DNA of 64,000 bases from Neckera pumila. Its lineage: Eukaryota > Streptophyta > Bryopsida > Hypnales > Neckeraceae. Location: NCBI GenBank assembly GCA_963969595.1, contig OZ018413.1, forward strand, positions 6,880,211 through 6,944,210, given 5' to 3'. The notes below the pieces were generated by a model that did not search any database, was not told the origin of the DNA, and saw only the letters and a list, made by a program, of their open reading frames with translations. Each line of letters begins with the position of its first letter. Position 1 is the stretch's first letter. Both the position numbers and the translations under genes were made by a program. Of the stretch, positions 1 to 11,434 are shown one piece after another.

Positions 1-18
1 GATTTCAGTATGACATTT

Positions 19-239
19 TTAACCCTTGAAAGATGGATTGGTAATGGTATAAATCATTCTTTTGCTACCGTGTGAATCATTGGCTTTAAAAAATGCAAAA
101 GTGCTCATTGGAAGTCAACTACTACTGTATAAGACCTCTCTTTTTCACAACAAAATTCCAAGGATGAATTAGTTGAATTTTTACCCTTACAAAAGGACTC
201 ATTGGACAAAAAAAGGTTGCCTCCTCATTTATGGGTTAA
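19..239 (+). repeat. TTAA-bounded interspersed repeat, family Q, copy 1
   Basis: The unit is bounded by TTAA at both ends (19-22 and 236-239). It shares a recognisable body with copies near 4.0, 49.5, 55.3, 55.6 and 56.1 kb: an 'aaatcat' block, a 'caaaagtgctcat' block, then 'ttccaaggatgaa'. No coding capacity is seen. It is probably a non-autonomous element; the family assignment is mine and the copies are diverged. Confidence 0.55.
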
Positions 240-457
240 ATACATTTTCCCACTTTCTTTCCTTCTATAAGTTTGAAGCTAACCACTTTTTATTTTAGAC
301 AATTGGGCATTAAATTGCCTAAAAAAACATTGAGCAAACCATTTGGAAGGCACAGATATGTCCATCCTGGAAGACAACAACCATTGACATATCTAATTGC
401 ATTTTTAAAATCAAGAAGCTGCAATTTCCCATGAATGACCTTCTTTATTGTTATTTC

Positions 458-752
458 TAAGGTAACTACACCTAAAATTGCACGATTCCTAAAATTGCAA
501 AGGACAAATTCTTGCCTAAAATGTACTTCTACTATTCCTAAGACTCTATGATTGCTTTTAGGTACACCTATTTCACCACTTTGAAAATTTGTAGTTTATT
601 TATATGGTGTCCAGAAAATGCATTCTAAAAATATTCAAAATCCTGTTTTGACTACCAAGGAGATTCCACGAAAAAAAATCAATATAATAGTGAAAACAAC
701 ACTTAATCATGCTGAATTGCTTAACTGTGCAATTTAAGGTGTAGTTACCTTA
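458..752. mobile_element. Short inverted-repeat element (MITE-like), 295 bp
   Basis: The two ends are inverted copies: taaggtaactacacct at 458-473 and aggtgtagttacctta at 737-752. The inner flanks (aaaattgcac against gtgcaattt) continue the match loosely. There is no ORF. A half copy with the same terminus lies at 44478. Target duplication cannot be decided because the flanks are AT-rich. Confidence 0.6.
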
Positions 753-1715
753 TGACATCCATCCAATCGGGAATTGAGCTTCACATGTAAAATCATATAC
801 GGGTATATACTATAGCAAATTCTACTACGGGAGCCAATCTATTCTTGATCACCCCCCATTTTGGCAGTTTAGGAAGGTCTATTTCCGTGCAAGTACGAGA
901 TGAGAAATTGATTAGGAATGATGCATGATGATTGGGCTACATGACTTTGGATTTTGCAACAAGGCCTTGGTTAGATAGGATGACCTATATGACCAATATG
1001 GAATGAACAAAATCTTCACCTAGAAAATTCATGGTAATTTTGTTTTGGGAAATAAAATTATAAAAAATTACAGAATCCTCCCAAAATCTATTTTTGAAGA
1101 CAAAGAAATTTTTTAACTCAACATACCTATATTCCACATCTGTTCAATTGTTTAAGTGGACGGATACGCAATGGCAAATTAAAGTGTCTGCTCTTAAAGT
1201 GGCCTTTTAAGAGTTGATTGCCTTTGAAAAAACTAATCTCCTTAAAACAATTTGCAGTAAATTTTCATAGGAAGAAAAATGGAATTGGCATCTGACCCAA
1301 GCATTTCAATATTTTTTGGCCCTTTTTAGAATTAATTACGAGTTTTTGAAATTGAAATGCAGTGGTCATTAAAAGCAACCATCTCCTGAGATGTCTACTA
1401 AAGATACACTGAAAAAAGAAAAATGTACCTGTTTATTAATTAATGGTCGTTTTGGAACACAATCGCTTTTAGAGCAAACTACCTTAAGTCCTTCCCGTAC
1501 TTCATGAACTCTACAAAATTGCAACTTAATTTAGTGTATAATCTTATTGTGGAAATTTCTTTTACAATTTGAAAGAGAACTAGCTTTAGAGTTCCGGAGG
1601 CGGCGTTGTAAGAGCTTTAGTAAACTTCTACACTTCTAAAACAAATTAGGTGGTTGCAGGTGCGTTCTTGCTTCATCAAATAGATTGGCTCTTCATCAAT
1701 TCCTCCTCTTCAACT
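753..1715. other. Non-coding AT-rich interval
   Basis: No gene is seen. Between about 1150 and 1490 are degenerate pieces of the element family ending in TTAAGGTA (for example 'cgcttttagagcaaactaccttaag' shortened here to its end at about 1489), which is better preserved at 59641-60976. Confidence 0.4.
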
Positions 1716-1966
1716 ACACAAAATAGTGAAATTCGGTTGCCGCATACGAATTTCTCACATTTGACACTATATAAATATTTTATGCATTGTACACAAGAAT
1801 AAACTACTTATGAACTAGGTATTGCTATAATTGAGACTCATGAACCTCCATGTGTACAAATGGAAATATCTGGAGAAGTATTTCTTGGCTTTGATGGCTT
1901 GGAAAGTGATTTTCTTGGAGTTAGGCAACCTAATTGTTAAGGCAATCTAATTTCACTACTTTGTGT
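1716..1966. mobile_element. 251-bp MITE, copy 1
   Basis: Terminal inverted repeat of about 26 bp beginning acacaaaatagtgaaatt at 1716, mirrored by the block ending ttgtgt at 1966. A second copy with the same termini and the same 251-bp length lies at 55653-55903. No coding capacity. Confidence 0.7.
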
Positions 1967-2045
1967 ACAATTCCCTCCAGCTTTGGTATGAATAGTGACT
2001 CTTCCGAGCCTTTTTGTATTATTCTCTCATAACATTGTCAACCAA

Positions 2046-2202
2046 ATAATGGTCCTCCCTATACTCAAAAGGTATAATATTGTTTTGCTAGATAAATAGA
2101 AAGGATTTGTAAGGATTGGGTTTGGTTGAAGAGCCATATAAGACAATTTTGTTCACTCCAAGGGGTCTCTTTTTAAGATGCAAAAGGGACCCCTACCCCA
2201 TT
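2046..2202 (+). repeat. Dispersed repeat, copy 1 (second copy at 15127-15290)
   Basis: About 160 bp shared in the same orientation with 15127-15290. Both carry 'atggtcctccct'/'atggccctcctt', a 'ttgctaga' block, 'gaggagccata'/'gaagagccata' and end in a 'gcaaaagggac' block. Non-coding; origin not recognised. Confidence 0.6.
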
Positions 2203-2400
2203 GGTAAACAATGTGTCATGCTTGCAATGAAGTTCTTTTCATTCATGTCCAAAAAAAAAATGATTCTTCCAAATTGTGAGTGATTCCCCCTAATGAATGA
2301 CAATTCTCAATTTATGAGAAGGGACACAAGTACTTCAAATCAAGACAAGCATTATGGATTTTGGGGGGCAAAAATTCACACTCTCTAAGAAGTTTGAGCC

Positions 2401-2654
2401 ATTACAAAAAATTTCACCACTCAATAAGACTGCTAGTGCGTGATTTTTGGCACCCACGGGGTGCAATTACAAATTAAAAAATGGAAAAAATTTCCAGTCT
2501 GTTGTGGCGTTGATGTGGCACCAATAGCGCTGATGTGGTCGCATTGCAGCCACATCAGATTTCAAATTTTTAATTTTTTAATTTTATTTTTCCATAATTG
2601 CACCACAAGGGTGCAAGACTAGCGGCCTTATTGAGGGCTCAATTTTTTTGTAAT
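2401..2654. mobile_element. Nearly palindromic MITE-like element, about 254 bp
   Basis: The arms start attacaaaaaattt and end ttttttgtaat, and continue inward as matched blocks (ctcaataag against cttattgag, gctagt against actagc, cacggggtgcaatta against taattgcaccacaag). The centre is a short GC-richer segment near 2510-2550. No credible coding sequence. Confidence 0.6.
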
Positions 2655-3007
2655 GTTATCCAGACCAACTGTAGCTACAAGGCGTTGTATTATTTTCATT
2701 TGCAATGAAAGTCCATTTCATTTGGGTCAAAAGAAGAAGTTTGAGCCTGTCAACCTCCATTGCAGGAAGTTAAGTCCGTCTCATGAAGTAGGACGAGTAG
2801 GGTAAAATTTGGTTCTCTGAGGTAAAAGCAAAAAAAAATATATTTTTGGTGCCATGTTTAGGGTTTGTTCAAGTCCCAACCAACTAATTTGGGGTCTTAC
2901 AAATATGAATTCAAAATTTGCACATTTTATCTTATGTGGCAAATAAAAGAAATTTATGTTTTTCCCAAGTTAAATCCTCCCTGATGGTTCTACTTTGTGG
3001 AACAAAT

Positions 3008-4006
3008 TTAACCCCTATAGGATCAATTTGCTATTTTTAGCAATATAAAATTTTGGACACACATGACTAGAAATTTGCGTATTTTAGGCTGAAATTTTGA
3101 TAGAAGGTGGGGACAAGGAATATCTTTCATATGCACTAAATATCATGACATTTGGATATATGAGTAAAAAGATATGGCCTAATATGTAGTTTGTTTCTCA
3201 ACTTAGACAATTTGGGCAAATTCAAAAAATTACTTTTTTCAAAAATAAAATTTTGAAATTGGTTTATAAGATTTATTTATATATGGAAAGCTTTGAATCA
3301 TTCCATTTTGATCAATGAGTCAAAAGTTATGAGGAGTTTTTGTTTTTGGGCAGTTATGGATTATCTACTCTAAAATAAACTTTGAAGTCTTTTATCTTCA
3401 GTTATTCAATTTTCAATATTTTGTGGAAAAAATAAAACCATAAGGATGTCAATTGTTTATTAAAACATTGCAACCATTGGGATTGTCATTTTTCAATTCC
3501 ATAATTAAATTCTTATCAATTTTGTATTTTGAATCATTCTCTAATTTTTTCTACTTATTATATTTTGCCTATATGTTCTACAACTCCAAATGATTTGAAA
3601 ATTTTTAAGCATGTAGCCAACTTTTCTAGGGAAAATAATTTAACAAAACACCACCATTTTGGACATTTTTGCATAGAAAAGTGTGCTTGTGAAGTGCACC
3701 TGCCTTGTTTTTTGCAGGGCCCAAAAAAAGATTTCAACGACTTTGAATGTTTATATCTTGCAATCTACACGGTGAAAATTTCTTAAAATTTTTACCAAGT
3801 GTTTTCAAACTAGCGCACAACAAGATCCTATGGTTACATCTGTCAAAAAAGTTTTTTTTTTCAAAAAAAAATTTGATATTTGTACCAAATACCAAACAAT
3901 TTTTTTGGTATTTGTACCAAATACCAAAAAAAAATTGGTATTTGTACTAAAAATGGCATTTTGAGAGTTTTTGGTGAAAATATAGTCATGCAACTTTAGG
4001 GATTAA
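3008..4006 (+). mobile_element. TTAA-flanked element, subfamily A, copy A1
   Basis: Bounded by TTAA (3008-3011 and 4003-4006). It starts cccctataggatcaa and ends actttaggga, so the ends are short inverted repeats (CCCCTAAAG/CTTTAGGGG in intact copies). The roughly 990-bp body is non-coding. Copies with the same body lie at 4160-5095 (inverted), 37333-38240 and 59670-60594. A TTAA target and CCC-type ends are typical of piggyBac-like elements, but no transposase is present here, so that class is only an inference. Confidence 0.65.
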
Positions 4007-4159
4007 CCTTGTAACACTACCGCGGCCACTAAGTGTCCAATGAACGATAAAGAATCTTTGCATATAGGACAAAAGTGCAATTGTTCATCCTTGGAATTTT
4101 GTGCAAAAAGGAGAAACCTTCTAGAGTAGCTTGTCATCAAATGAGTTTTTTTGGTTTTC
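4007..4159 (-). repeat. Family Q repeat, copy 2, between two TTAA elements
   Basis: An inverted family Q body ('catccttggaattttgtgc' lies on the plus strand) occupies exactly the interval between the TTAA that ends copy A1 and the TTAA at 4160 that starts the next copy. Three elements therefore share TTAA junctions. Confidence 0.55.
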
Positions 4160-5095
4160 TTAACCCCTAGAGTTCCTTAACTATGTTCTCACCAAAAATG
4201 CTTCAAAAATGTCATTTCTAGAACAAGTACCAAATTTTTGAAAAATATCATTTTTGGACACATGTATTTGTAGGGTCTTGTAGTACTCTGGTTTGAGAAT
4301 GTGTGGAAAAAATTTCAAAATTTTTCATCGTGCAGATTGGAAGATATTTGCGTTTGAAGTGGCAAAAGTCCTTTTTTTGGTCCTGCAAAAAAACAGGCAG
4401 CTGCACTTCACAAGCTCAGATAATTATGAAAAATTCTGAAATGGTTATGCTTCTTTGGATTCATTCTTCAGAGCAAGTTGGCTACATGCTTGAAAATTTT
4501 TAGAGTATTTGAAATTGTACAACATATAGGAAAAAAATAGTAAGTAGAAAGAAGTAGAAAATGGTTCAAAGCACTAAATTGTTAAGAAGTTAATTATGGA
4601 ATTGAAAAATTCCAATCCTAATGGTTGCAATGTTTTAGTAGACAATCTACATCCTATTATTTTATTTTTTTTGAAAAATATTGAAATTTGAGTGAAATAA
4701 ACGACTTCAAAGTTTATTTTAGAGTAAGCAATCCATAACTACCCGCAAACTAAAAATCCCTGGGTTTTTTTTTGACTCATTGATCAAAATGGAATGATTC
4801 AAATCTTTCCACGTATATATAAATCTAATAAACCAATTTCAAATTTTTTAATTTTTGAGAAAAGTGATTTTTTCTGATTTGCCTGGACTGCCCAAGTTGA
4901 GAAACAAACAACATATTAAGCCATAACTTTTTACTCGTATTTCCAAATGTCATGAAATTTGGTGCATATGAAAGATATTCCTTGTCCCCACTTTTTGTAA
5001 AAATTTAAGCTCAAAATATGCAAATCTCCAATCACACGTACCTACCCAAAATATCTATGTTGCCAAAAAACGCATGTTGGTCCTTTAGGGATTAA
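4160..5095 (-). mobile_element. TTAA-flanked element, subfamily A, copy A2 (inverted)
   Basis: Inverted relative to A1 and bounded by TTAA at 4160-4163 and 5092-5095. The plus strand reads cccctagagttcctt at the left and gttggtcctttaggga at the right. With A1 it makes a palindrome of about 2.1 kb with a roughly 150-bp loop. Confidence 0.65.
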
Positions 5096-5358
5096 AGTAG
5101 ATGATGTACACTAGAGTTAATTGTAAAGTCGTCATGTATTTGTAGCGAGGTGTGAGAGGAAGGTTTAACTAAGAATAGTATAGAAGAAATATGACACCAA
5201 ACTCCATTAGACCTGAATTTTGATGCTCCGGCGAGTTTGGTCTTGTGGTTTTTCTGAACTCTAGCTCCTGCTCCCGCATAACAAAATCTTTATGATTAAC
5301 TCTACTGTATCAAAAAGATGATTTATGTAGAGACCAGCTTGTCCTTAAAGTAGAAGCA

Positions 5359-5835
5359 CTAGTTGTCGACCACGCCTAGTATCAACTTGTAAGCTACGCT
5401 ATTTCTAACTTTAGTTTGGAAATCAGGCTTGGAGTGTTGTTTTTCTATCCTTTTCAAGGTTGGGACTAATATGGTTATGATACATCTCGAAGTAGTGAGC
5501 ATCCTTGAATGATCAGAATTAGAAGACTCTAGACATTGCCTACTAGTGAAATGCACATTTTGGCTCTCAGTAAAATTCACTGTCATTTCAAATTTTTGGG
5601 AATGGTATTCTGAAAATTTTGCAATCTCTATATTTCCTATCTTCCTACTAGTGATCTTTAAATTGGCTAAATTGCGACAAGTTTTTACCAAAAAAACCCA
5701 CTCTACACGTATATTGTAAAAATGTCTGTAAGAAAAAAAATTTGAGCCAAATTTCAGAGTATTTACATTTGGTGGTGTCTGAATTCTCTTTTCATCCAAT
5801 GTGCCAGTATCATCCATCAGCGATTCTTTTTTCAT
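5359..5835 (-). CDS. Hypothetical ORF, 158 codons, doubtful
   Basis: A 158-residue open frame on the minus strand in otherwise AT-rich, stop-rich DNA. The protein is lysine-, asparagine- and serine-rich and begins MKKESLMDDTGTLDEKRI. I recognise no domain, signal peptide or membrane segment. Directly upstream on the same strand (5836-5900) another frame opens MAQVVPQLLDEKRI, which nearly repeats the LDEKRI words of this ORF, and a polypyrimidine-AG stretch lies inside the ORF. This may be the remains of a spliced gene or transposon exon rather than a simple one-exon gene. Chance remains quite possible. Confidence 0.2.
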   Translation of the reverse strand: MKKESLMDDTGTLDEKRIQTPPNVNTLKFGSNFFSYRHFYNIRVEWVFLVKTCRNLANLKITSRKIGNIEIAKFSEYHSQKFEMTVNFTESQNVHFTSRQCLESSNSDHSRMLTTSRCIITILVPTLKRIEKQHSKPDFQTKVRNSVAYKLILGVVDN

Positions 5836-6282
5836 CTAGTAATTGTGGCACGACCTGGGCCATGGATTGATTAGTAGAGGCGGCTCTAGCAAACGGTCCG
5901 ATTTAGCTAGAGCTAGGATTTGGGTCGTCTTCCTCGATTGTAGGAGTTTAGCATTACTGTTGTACTAAGCTATCAATGTATTAGCCCCGATGTAAACACT
6001 AAGTAATGTGTTTACTTAGCTTTTAAGGTTTAGCATTTGAATTCTGAGCGATGCCCTGCATCTTTCAAAATTTCAAAGGCGCCACTTCCTTGTGCAAGTC
6101 CAATTTCTTCAAGTTTCATGCTGCTGTGAAAATCCTGGAGGTTGGAGCTGCTCTGAGAGTCTGAGCGCCTGACAGTCTTCCGCATTCATTGCATTGTGAA
6201 AATGGAGGCTGCTTGTCAATGTGTGTACAAAGTTTGAGAATGGTGAATTGGTGATGGTCTCAGTGACCGATGGTGTGCCATT
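5836..6282. other. Non-coding interval upstream of the hAT remnant
   Basis: No gene called. The left boundary of the hAT transposon should lie in or near this interval, but I could not pair convincing terminal inverted repeats with anything beyond 11435. Confidence 0.3.
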
Positions 6283-8112
6283 GTGCCAGTTGGCCTTCAA
6301 CGGCACCAACAATTTTGTATTTCACTAATGCTGAAATTTCGTCTTCCTCACCTTGTTTTTTGTCGTTTGTGCTTGCTTGTGCTTGCTTTTTTTGGTTTTG
6401 TTGTGATTCTTGTTCTTTGCGATTGCGTTTGGAGTGGTACTGTTGGCCGCGCTGGGATTATTGTTGGGGTGCAAGTTGAAGCTTTCCTCATGGCCCCGCA
6501 ACTCAAATTTCCTGAGAACTTTCAAGTGAGGACTTTTGGCTCTAGTTGGAATACTAGTAGCATGGGGAAGTATTTGCTGCCGTGCGCTTCGATCAGGGAT
6601 GATGCTGGTTTTGGTGACGGTGTGACTTATGTGTCAAAGAAGCGCCTCTCGCAGTCTCTTCCCGAAGCACTCCGCGATTGTTCTATTTCCGAGGCCACCG
6701 TAGTTTCGCCAGCGATGCCCCAAGTACTCGATGCCGCTGTGACAACCCTTGCTTGGAAGAGAAGTAAAACGGCCCAAATGACAATCACAAGGCACTGGCA
6801 GGAAGTGTGGTCCTGCAAGTTTGCGTGGGCGGAAGGGAATTCAACTCCAATGGTGACATGGTGGGGGTTGTTTGCCATAGTTGCACTACCATTACCGGGA
6901 GGCGCAAGGTGGTGGTACCAAAGGCAGACAATTTGGAGAAGCACAAGGGCAAGTGCACTTGTAAGGAGGATGGCCTCCTCTTTGCTCACCTCAAGAAGGG
7001 TGATACTTTTGTGAAGACTGATTGCGAGCACCTCCAGTTAGTGCAGTTGTGGGCAGGGTGGAAGAAATCAGCCACAATTGTTGATCAATTGTAGGGAGGT
7101 CTTGAAGGCAAGTTGAAGAGAATGGGAGTCGAGTTCTCAACCTTATTTCACATTTTGAGTCACGATCGTCCTATGTGCGACTACAAGCGCCAGCAGCACT
7201 TGCTCAGGCAGGTTAAGATAAGAAGTCTTTCAAGGAAGTATTGGTCGGTGATGACGGGCTGGGAAATGAGTGAGCATATTTATGAATCTGTTCTTGGTGC
7301 CTTGAAGGGTGTTGTTCAGTCTGCCTCCATTATTTCCATTAGTGTTGAAGAATTTGCAGCAATGGACAACTCCTCTTAGGTGGGAGTCCATGTTTATGCC
7401 ATGGATCAGTGGAATAGAGTGTTGCACTTGCTGCACCTTTCCTGCGTTTCCGAGAGTGTTATCGCAGACAATTTAATGGAGGTAATTATGCATGCGTTAA
7501 TGGGGGAGGGAGGGTTGACGCGTGAGGAAATTGCTTGCAATTTGATCTGTTTTGGTGCCAATGGAGCCAGCGTAGTTTAAGGCTTTTGGATTAGAGTGAC
7601 GACTCAAATTTGCAAGAAGTGGGCTCCATTTCTAATTGGCGATAGTTGTGTCAGTCATCGTCTCAACCTTGTTGTGGAAACTTTGTCTAAGTTTCTGTTG
7701 GTTGCACATCTTGAGGGCCTCTTTCAGTCTGTATATGCTTATTTCTGTCGCAGCAATAAGCGGCATGCTGAGTTGCAAAGGCTTGCTAATCTCATAGAAA
7801 CTAAGGATAAGAAGATGGTTTGTAACATGGAAATACAATGGATTTCAATCAGGAGTCCCGCTGCAAGAATTTTCTTAGAGTACCGCACTTTGTTGGTGAA
7901 TATGGGCGTCGACGTGACTGGCGGATCTGGTTTGAAGCCTACTGCAGGGGCTACTGACAATTTTGACCTCTTGTCTGATGTAGAGGTGCTCCTATTGTTG
8001 GCTTTGTTTATTCCGCTTGTCAGTGCCATGCACTGCTTGATGAAGCTTTCACAGGCTTGTGATATCTTCATTTGTGACTTCTTGCAAGCTGTGAATCTGT
8101 GCCAATCTGAAC

Positions 8113-9877
8113 TAAGGGCTGGTTTATACTTGGGGCTGGATTGAAGGTTGGCCAAAACTCTCCAAATTTGAACCAATAGGATCACTCAATTTCTCTCAAT
8201 CCGGCCCAAGGGCTTTATACTTGAGGCGAGATGGAACCATCACTCATCCTACATGTCGCCTTAGGTGGCATGGTTTTGGCGCCAAACCATCCGGCCCCAA
8301 GGGAGCAATCGGGGACGAGGTTTTGGGTGGCCTAAACTCCCATCTTGGACCAGATGGAGCCCCTCCGTTGGATTGTACAAATCTCCACAGTCTATTAATG
8401 TACGGTCTTTTGTTTTCCTTTTTTATTACATGTTCTCAAGAAACTTCCTTCCATCTGCAATACTGAAATTTTGAAGCTTTGCTGTCAATTCCAGGCTTGC
8501 TCAAGTTAGCAAGCTTCACTTATAGTAACATGTCAAGAAGCAAATTATCATCATGTTATTTAGAGGCTTAATTGAAGTTAATCTGCAAGCATTACAAAAA
8601 TATAAGACCTAGCAAGTGTACCAACCCCGGGGAGATCACTTAGTGTCAATTAGAACCTACGTGCGTTAAGATTTTTGACCCCCCTATCTTATGTCCTAAA
8701 ATTCAAATAAAAGGAAATAAAAAAAATATAGGTAGAGTTTCCTTGCTTTGAAGTTTATGTTGTAAATTATTGATATTTTTATCTGTTAAAATATAATTAG
8801 TTATGAATTTTTGAAGTAAAAGAATACACTGCAAATTGAAAATAATTTTCATACCCCTATCTTATATAAGAAAAAATTATTTTAAAAATGAAAAATAAAT
8901 TGCTAAAAATAAAGTCCTATTGAAATTTCATTTATCTTGAATACTGATGCAATAGTCATCAAAATGCATTCACAATAAATGTTTGAGTAAAAAAATATGC
9001 TATTTCAGTTCATTTTTCAACCTCTTCTAGAAATTAGTTCATACATTATTTGAATTGGAAATTTTTGGCAATAGAAACCTATAGTCATTATTGAACAAAC
9101 CTCAAAATTATAGGTTGAAATTATACTTTATGAAAAAGTATATAGGGGGTCCAAAATTCACTTTAATACATATGGTTTCTTGTAATTACACTAAGTAATC
9201 TCCCCGGGGTACCAACGATGTTTAATATTTGACTGAGTTTAGTAAACTGAACTGATTTGGGTTTTGATTTCAGTACCACATTTTAACCAATGTGACAATA
9301 AGGCCACTTTCTAACTCAAAATCAAGCACACTGATTAATTAATATATAATCTATATTTGCGCACACTAATTAAAAATGATATATAATCTATGTTTGGTTT
9401 AGTAGTGTGATTATTTTCAAACCCATATAGTGACATGACCAAAATTATTTTATTGTAAGAAGAAAAATGAAAAGTTTCAAAAGAAATAAAATATTCACTT
9501 CTTCATTTTTGAACTAGGAAAAATAGGAATAGAAAGGATAAATTTATTAAAAAAAATATAAAAAAAATTCTTTTCTATTTTTGAAATACAATAGAATAAA
9601 TATTAAAAAAAAAAAATTAATGAATAAACTCTTCAATTTTTTTGAAATAGAAAAGAACGAAAGAGAAAGGAAAACATGCATACTTTTATATTTTTTTAGT
9701 TGAGCAATGAAAAAATTTAGGAGCACATGAATTGGAAATTGGACCCTAGAATCCGGCCCAAGGGCTTTACATTAGTTTGGGCCGGATGGAAGAATTGGGG
9801 CCAGATTGAGGGCCGGATTGAAGGCAAATCCGGCCGGCCTTCCATTCGACCCCAAGCCAAGTATAAACTAGCCCTAA
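8113..9877. mobile_element. PIF/Harbinger-like non-autonomous element inside the hAT transposase
   Basis: The element proper is 8116-9874. Its ends are inverted repeats: gggctggtttatacttgg at the left and ccaagtataaactagccc at the right, one mismatch in 18. It is flanked by a 3-bp duplication TAA (8113-8115 and 9875-9877). A GGGC-type end with a TAA/TTA duplication is the PIF/Harbinger signature. Subterminal direct repeats (aatccggcccaagggcttta) occur near 8199 and 9751. No transposase is encoded. Removing it rejoins the transposase frame (...CQSELR with SRMFLDATIAYSK...), so it inserted after the hAT element. Related subterminal words occur near 13210-13270. Confidence 0.8.
8618..9216. mobile_element. 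hAT-like MITE nested in the Harbinger element
   Basis: The element is 8626-9208, 583 bp. Ends are inverted repeats of about 24 bp beginning cccggggagatcacttag (left) and its complement ending ctccccggg (right), with one mismatch in the first 20. It is flanked by an exact 8-bp duplication gtaccaac (8618-8625 and 9209-9216). An 8-bp duplication is the mark of hAT elements. There is no ORF. It lies within the Harbinger-like element, so it is the youngest of three nested insertions. Confidence 0.8.
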
Positions 9878-10335
9878 GTCGTATGTTCCTTGATGCAACC
9901 ATTGCGTATAGCAAGCTCAACTTTCCTTGTTACAGTGACTTGGTCTCCTTTTCCAACGCAGAGATCTTGCTGCAATGGCAGCAACTGCCTAGAGATACTA
10001 GCATTTGTCACTTGTTGTTCAATTTTGAGAAGGCTCACGTGTTTGCAAGGTGCCATGATAAGCAGACAGGGGCTCATCTCTTTGTTACGCAAAAGGAATA
10101 CAATTGGCTGCAAGACAATGTGGTGCGACAATTCTCAGGCAAGCCTCTTCCCTTTTTTTTGTCAATTTTATTTGTTTGGTGCTTGGCCTCTATTCAGTTG
10201 TGCTTCAACTCAGTTGTGCTTCAATGTTATGGCTTGCAGCTTTCTGATTATTCACAGTTTTGGGTTCATGCTCTATGTTTAGGTGCTTCAAGATTTTCAA
10301 TGCCAATTTATATGGTTTTGTTGGTTCAGTTCACG

Positions 10336-10560
10336 GTGGCTTGGCTTCTTCTTTCCCAATTTTTTTTTATTGAAAGCACTCTAAGCCTATGCAACTAACG
10401 GTGGCTTGGCTTTTTGTTTCCAATTGTTTTTTTATTGAAAGCACTATAAGAATTTAAGCAGGTATAGCTGACAATACCTGTGCTTTTTGTTTCCTTATTT
10501 TTTTCATTGAAACCCGATGCAGTTGACAATACCTCGGCTTCTTCTTTTCCATTATTATTT
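10336..10560 (+). repeat. Minisatellite in a presumed intron of the hAT remnant
   Basis: Three imperfect copies of a unit of about 65 bp, starting near 10336, 10400 and 10523: 'ggtggcttggctt' followed by a thymine-rich tract and 'ttattgaaagcact' or 'ttattgaaccct'. They lie in the 10141-10752 interval that has no transposase coding match. Confidence 0.55.
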
Positions 10561-11434
10561 ATTGAACCCTGCTTTAGGTCATTGTAGCATGGCTTGTCGT
10601 TTCCCATTTCTCTTGGTGGAAAGCATGTTCAGGTGGTCAACTGTTCAGCTCACGGTGTTCGGTTTAGGGTTCTTAATCATGCTTGCTGAGAGTGCAGATT
10701 CAGCTTATGGAGTTGTTGTGGATGTTTGAAGCGCTTTACTAGTATTTGCAGGGATTAAGTGTGAAAAATATGGTTGAGTGCTTGAAGTTGCTTTGTTGCT
10801 TGACTTTGTGGTCTCATACTACTTTACTTGAACTTGCACAGAGATTGCTCAATGCCTCAGAGCTTGATCGCAAGTTCCCACAGCAAGAACTCTTGGATGC
10901 ATTCGGAATCATATATCCACAATATTGGCGGCAGGATGGAGCTGATGCCAATTTTGGCCATCACTTGGCGGTGATTAAAGAATTTTTTGCAAGACCAAGA
11001 GCGGTTAACAAAGAGCAACCCTACACTGTTCCAGAAATTTTATCAGCGTCCAACTTGGACAATCAGCAGGGCCTGTTCAAGGTGATGATGAAGGCAAATG
11101 CTAAAGCAGCATGTGGCCCGCCCTTTCAGCAAAATCTTGTCATCAAATTGTGGCGCAAACTGTCCCAATCCCGGCATTTGGGTAAGCTGATTTCATAACA
11201 TTTTAAGCTTGCTAAGATAGAATGTTGCTTGGTTCTTGGTTCAGTGGAGGATGAGAGATCTTTCTCTACTCTAAAGTTCCTAAAATCTTGCCAAAGAAAT
11301 AGGCTAGGGAAGCATTTTCCCCTTATTGTGCGGATGTTTAGCCAGAAATATTTTATACTAGAGAACTTCCCTTACAAGGAAGCCATCAAATCATGGAAAA
11401 GTGCGGTAAATGTTGGCCGGCAAGAAGATGTCTA

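Larger units (their letters stand above)
6283..11434 (+). pseudogene. hAT-superfamily transposase with BED-type zinc finger, inactivated
   Basis: The coding remnant can be followed in pieces. A first block (about 6495-6838) ends MTITRHWQEVWSCKFAWAEG. After a frame change near 6838 comes a BED-like zinc finger (CHSC about 35 residues into the next frame, then LEKHKGKC, i.e. Cx2C and Hx4C). The central transposase-like region is 7113-8110, with SHRLNLVVETLSKFL and ANLIETKDKK. A C-terminal dimerisation block (11229-11434) reads DERSFSTLKFLKS and NRLGKHFPL. Stops interrupt the central frame at 7377-7379, where related proteins have Trp, and 7578-7580, where Gln is expected. A 1.76-kb element splits it at 8116-9874. 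Intervals 10141-10752 and about 11182-11245 look like introns (acceptor 'ttgcag' before 10753). In life such a protein would bind element ends and catalyse cut-and-paste transposition. The family resembles the ZNF862/C17orf113-like hAT proteins, from memory. Confidence 0.75.
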
